From contig NC_087063.1 in NCBI RefSeq assembly GCF_963678635.1, positions 414,287-474,286 of the forward strand: 60,000 nucleotides of DNA, in the 5' to 3' direction. Positions 59,442 to 60,000 of the stretch are shown piece by piece. Origin of the DNA: Symsagittifera roscoffensis (Eukaryota > Xenacoelomorpha > Acoela > Convolutidae). A program made the translations under genes and the position numbers. A model generated the notes under the pieces. It made no database searches. It was not told the origin of the DNA and saw only the letters and a program-made list of their open reading frames with translations. Numbering within the stretch: the stretch's first letter is position 1; every line of letters begins with the position of its first letter.

Positions 59442-59530
59442 ATTTTGATATGCCTCCTTCTTCTGTGTCTGACGGAAACGCAGAAAAGTCTCCTGAGGTG
59501 GAAAATCTAAAAACGGACATCTCAGAAAGA
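59442..59530 (+). CDS. PSME3: PA28 (REG)-type proteasome activator, exon 1
   Basis: ATG is at 59450, eight bases after an acceptor-like TTGCCTTTCAG (59441), so a 5' UTR intron is likely. The exon encodes MPPSSVSDGNAEKSPEVENL and KTDISER, then the donor AGA|GTAAGT at 59530/59531. The N-terminus is family-variable; identity comes from exons 2 and 3, which join in frame. Confidence 0.75.
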
Positions 59531-59609
59531 GTAAGTGGCCAACTATTGCTTGACTTGTGTGTGGCGTGTATTACAAGTCAATTTTGCGATCCGTCTGTCT
59601 GTATTTTAG

Positions 59610-59672
59610 GCCGAGAAGTTAGTCTACAAACGGTTTCCAGAAAACATCACCAAGTTAAGAGAACTCATCAAA
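59610..59672 (+). CDS. PSME3: PA28 (REG)-type proteasome activator, exon 2
   Basis: The acceptor is GTATTTTAG at 59609 and the donor is AAA|GTTAGT at 59672/59673. The 21 codons read AEKLVYKRFPENITKLREL plus IK, matching the first helix of PA28 activators, AE.LV..FFP..(L/I)..L..(F/L)(L/I). PA28-gamma caps the 20S proteasome as a nuclear heptamer in animals. Confidence 0.82.
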
Positions 59673-59879
59673 GTTAGTGCAAACTGTTGAAGTCTGTCTG
59701 TCTATTCGCTCAGCTCCATGTTTTATAGAATTAAACATACTTCCTTGACTTCAAAGCCCCTCAAGGCTCTGTTTCAGATTCTGTATAAATCCTGGTCGGC
59801 ATAACTTAAGCTAATTTATGAAGTTGTGTTAGATTTTTGTTTAACTGAATAGCAAGCTGTAATGTAATCGTAATTCTAG

Positions 59880-60000
59880 AGTGACCTTTGGAAATTGACG
59901 GACTACTCAAAGATCTACAGTGAATTGCCAGAACCATCTCAGTTAGCTTCTACCTCGACAAAACAACAAAATGGAAGTCATGTTGGAAATCAGGGAGATA
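59880..60000 (+). CDS. PSME3: PA28 (REG)-type proteasome activator, exon 3 (cut by window end)
   Basis: The acceptor is TAATTCTAG at 59879. The exon reads SDLWKLTDYSKIYSELPEP and then a polar STSTKQQNG stretch. This fits the helix 1 end and the following low-complexity insert of PA28 proteins, where PA28-gamma carries its nuclear localisation signal. The activation loop and C-terminal domain lie beyond 60000. PA28-gamma is favoured because invertebrates usually have only that type, but alpha/beta cannot be excluded from this part. Confidence 0.78.

Overview
The window is nuclear DNA from an invertebrate animal. It is A+T-rich, its protein-coding pieces are short G+C-richer exons with GT-AG introns, and most of the rest is repeat sequence. 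The encoded proteins (a muscarinic-type receptor, eS28, an SR splicing factor, V-ATPase subunit e, a PA28/REG-type proteasome activator) are animal-like, but nothing fixes the phylum. I identified genes by reading translations and splice sites by eye; no database search was possible.

Layout. 1-3124 (minus) is most of a young LINE retrotransposon: a PHD-finger ORF1, then an endonuclease/reverse-transcriptase ORF2 that runs off the left edge. ORF1 and ORF2 share one reading frame and are separated only by a TGA followed by CTAG. 3703-3910 and 29983-31046 (plus) are two exons of a muscarinic-acetylcholine-receptor-like GPCR that join in frame across a 26-kb intron. Inside that intron, on the same strand, lie an intact intronless RPS28 (12404-12607), a 1.17-kb Mutator-like element with a 9-bp target-site duplication (4851-6019), a 300-bp palindrome (20932-21234), an interleaved inverted repeat (15116-15278), and a 1440-bp perfect-looking tandem duplication (25254-28136).

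31-37 kb is intergenic and filled with copies of a composite repeat. 37468-41533 (minus) holds a three-exon gene that I read as V-ATPase subunit e (ATP6V0E/VhaM9.7 family) with a poly-alanine C-terminal tail. Just upstream of it (41579-48099) is a 3.26-kb tandem duplication. 48940-49701 (plus) carries the first two coding exons of an SRSF3/SRSF7-like splicing factor whose 3' end I could not place securely. 55319-55617 (minus) is the 3' end of an unrecognised gene. 59442-60000 (plus) is the 5' part of a PA28 (REG)-type proteasome activator cut by the window edge.

Repeats worth attention: a dispersed 40-nt motif with the GCGAAGC mini-hairpin (about 17 copies); the composite repeat that often ends with it and carries a tRNA-like block; an inverted-repeat family with about 45-bp ends; a family with AGGGGCGGAT-type ends; and degenerate arrays of about 170-190 bp. 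The genes show no operon-like or pathway linkage to one another. The strongest novelty candidates are the UGA-CUAG junction of the LINE, the telomere-like TIR subrepeats of the Mutator-like element, the GCGAAGC hairpin family, and the divergent V-ATPase e gene beside the tandem duplication.
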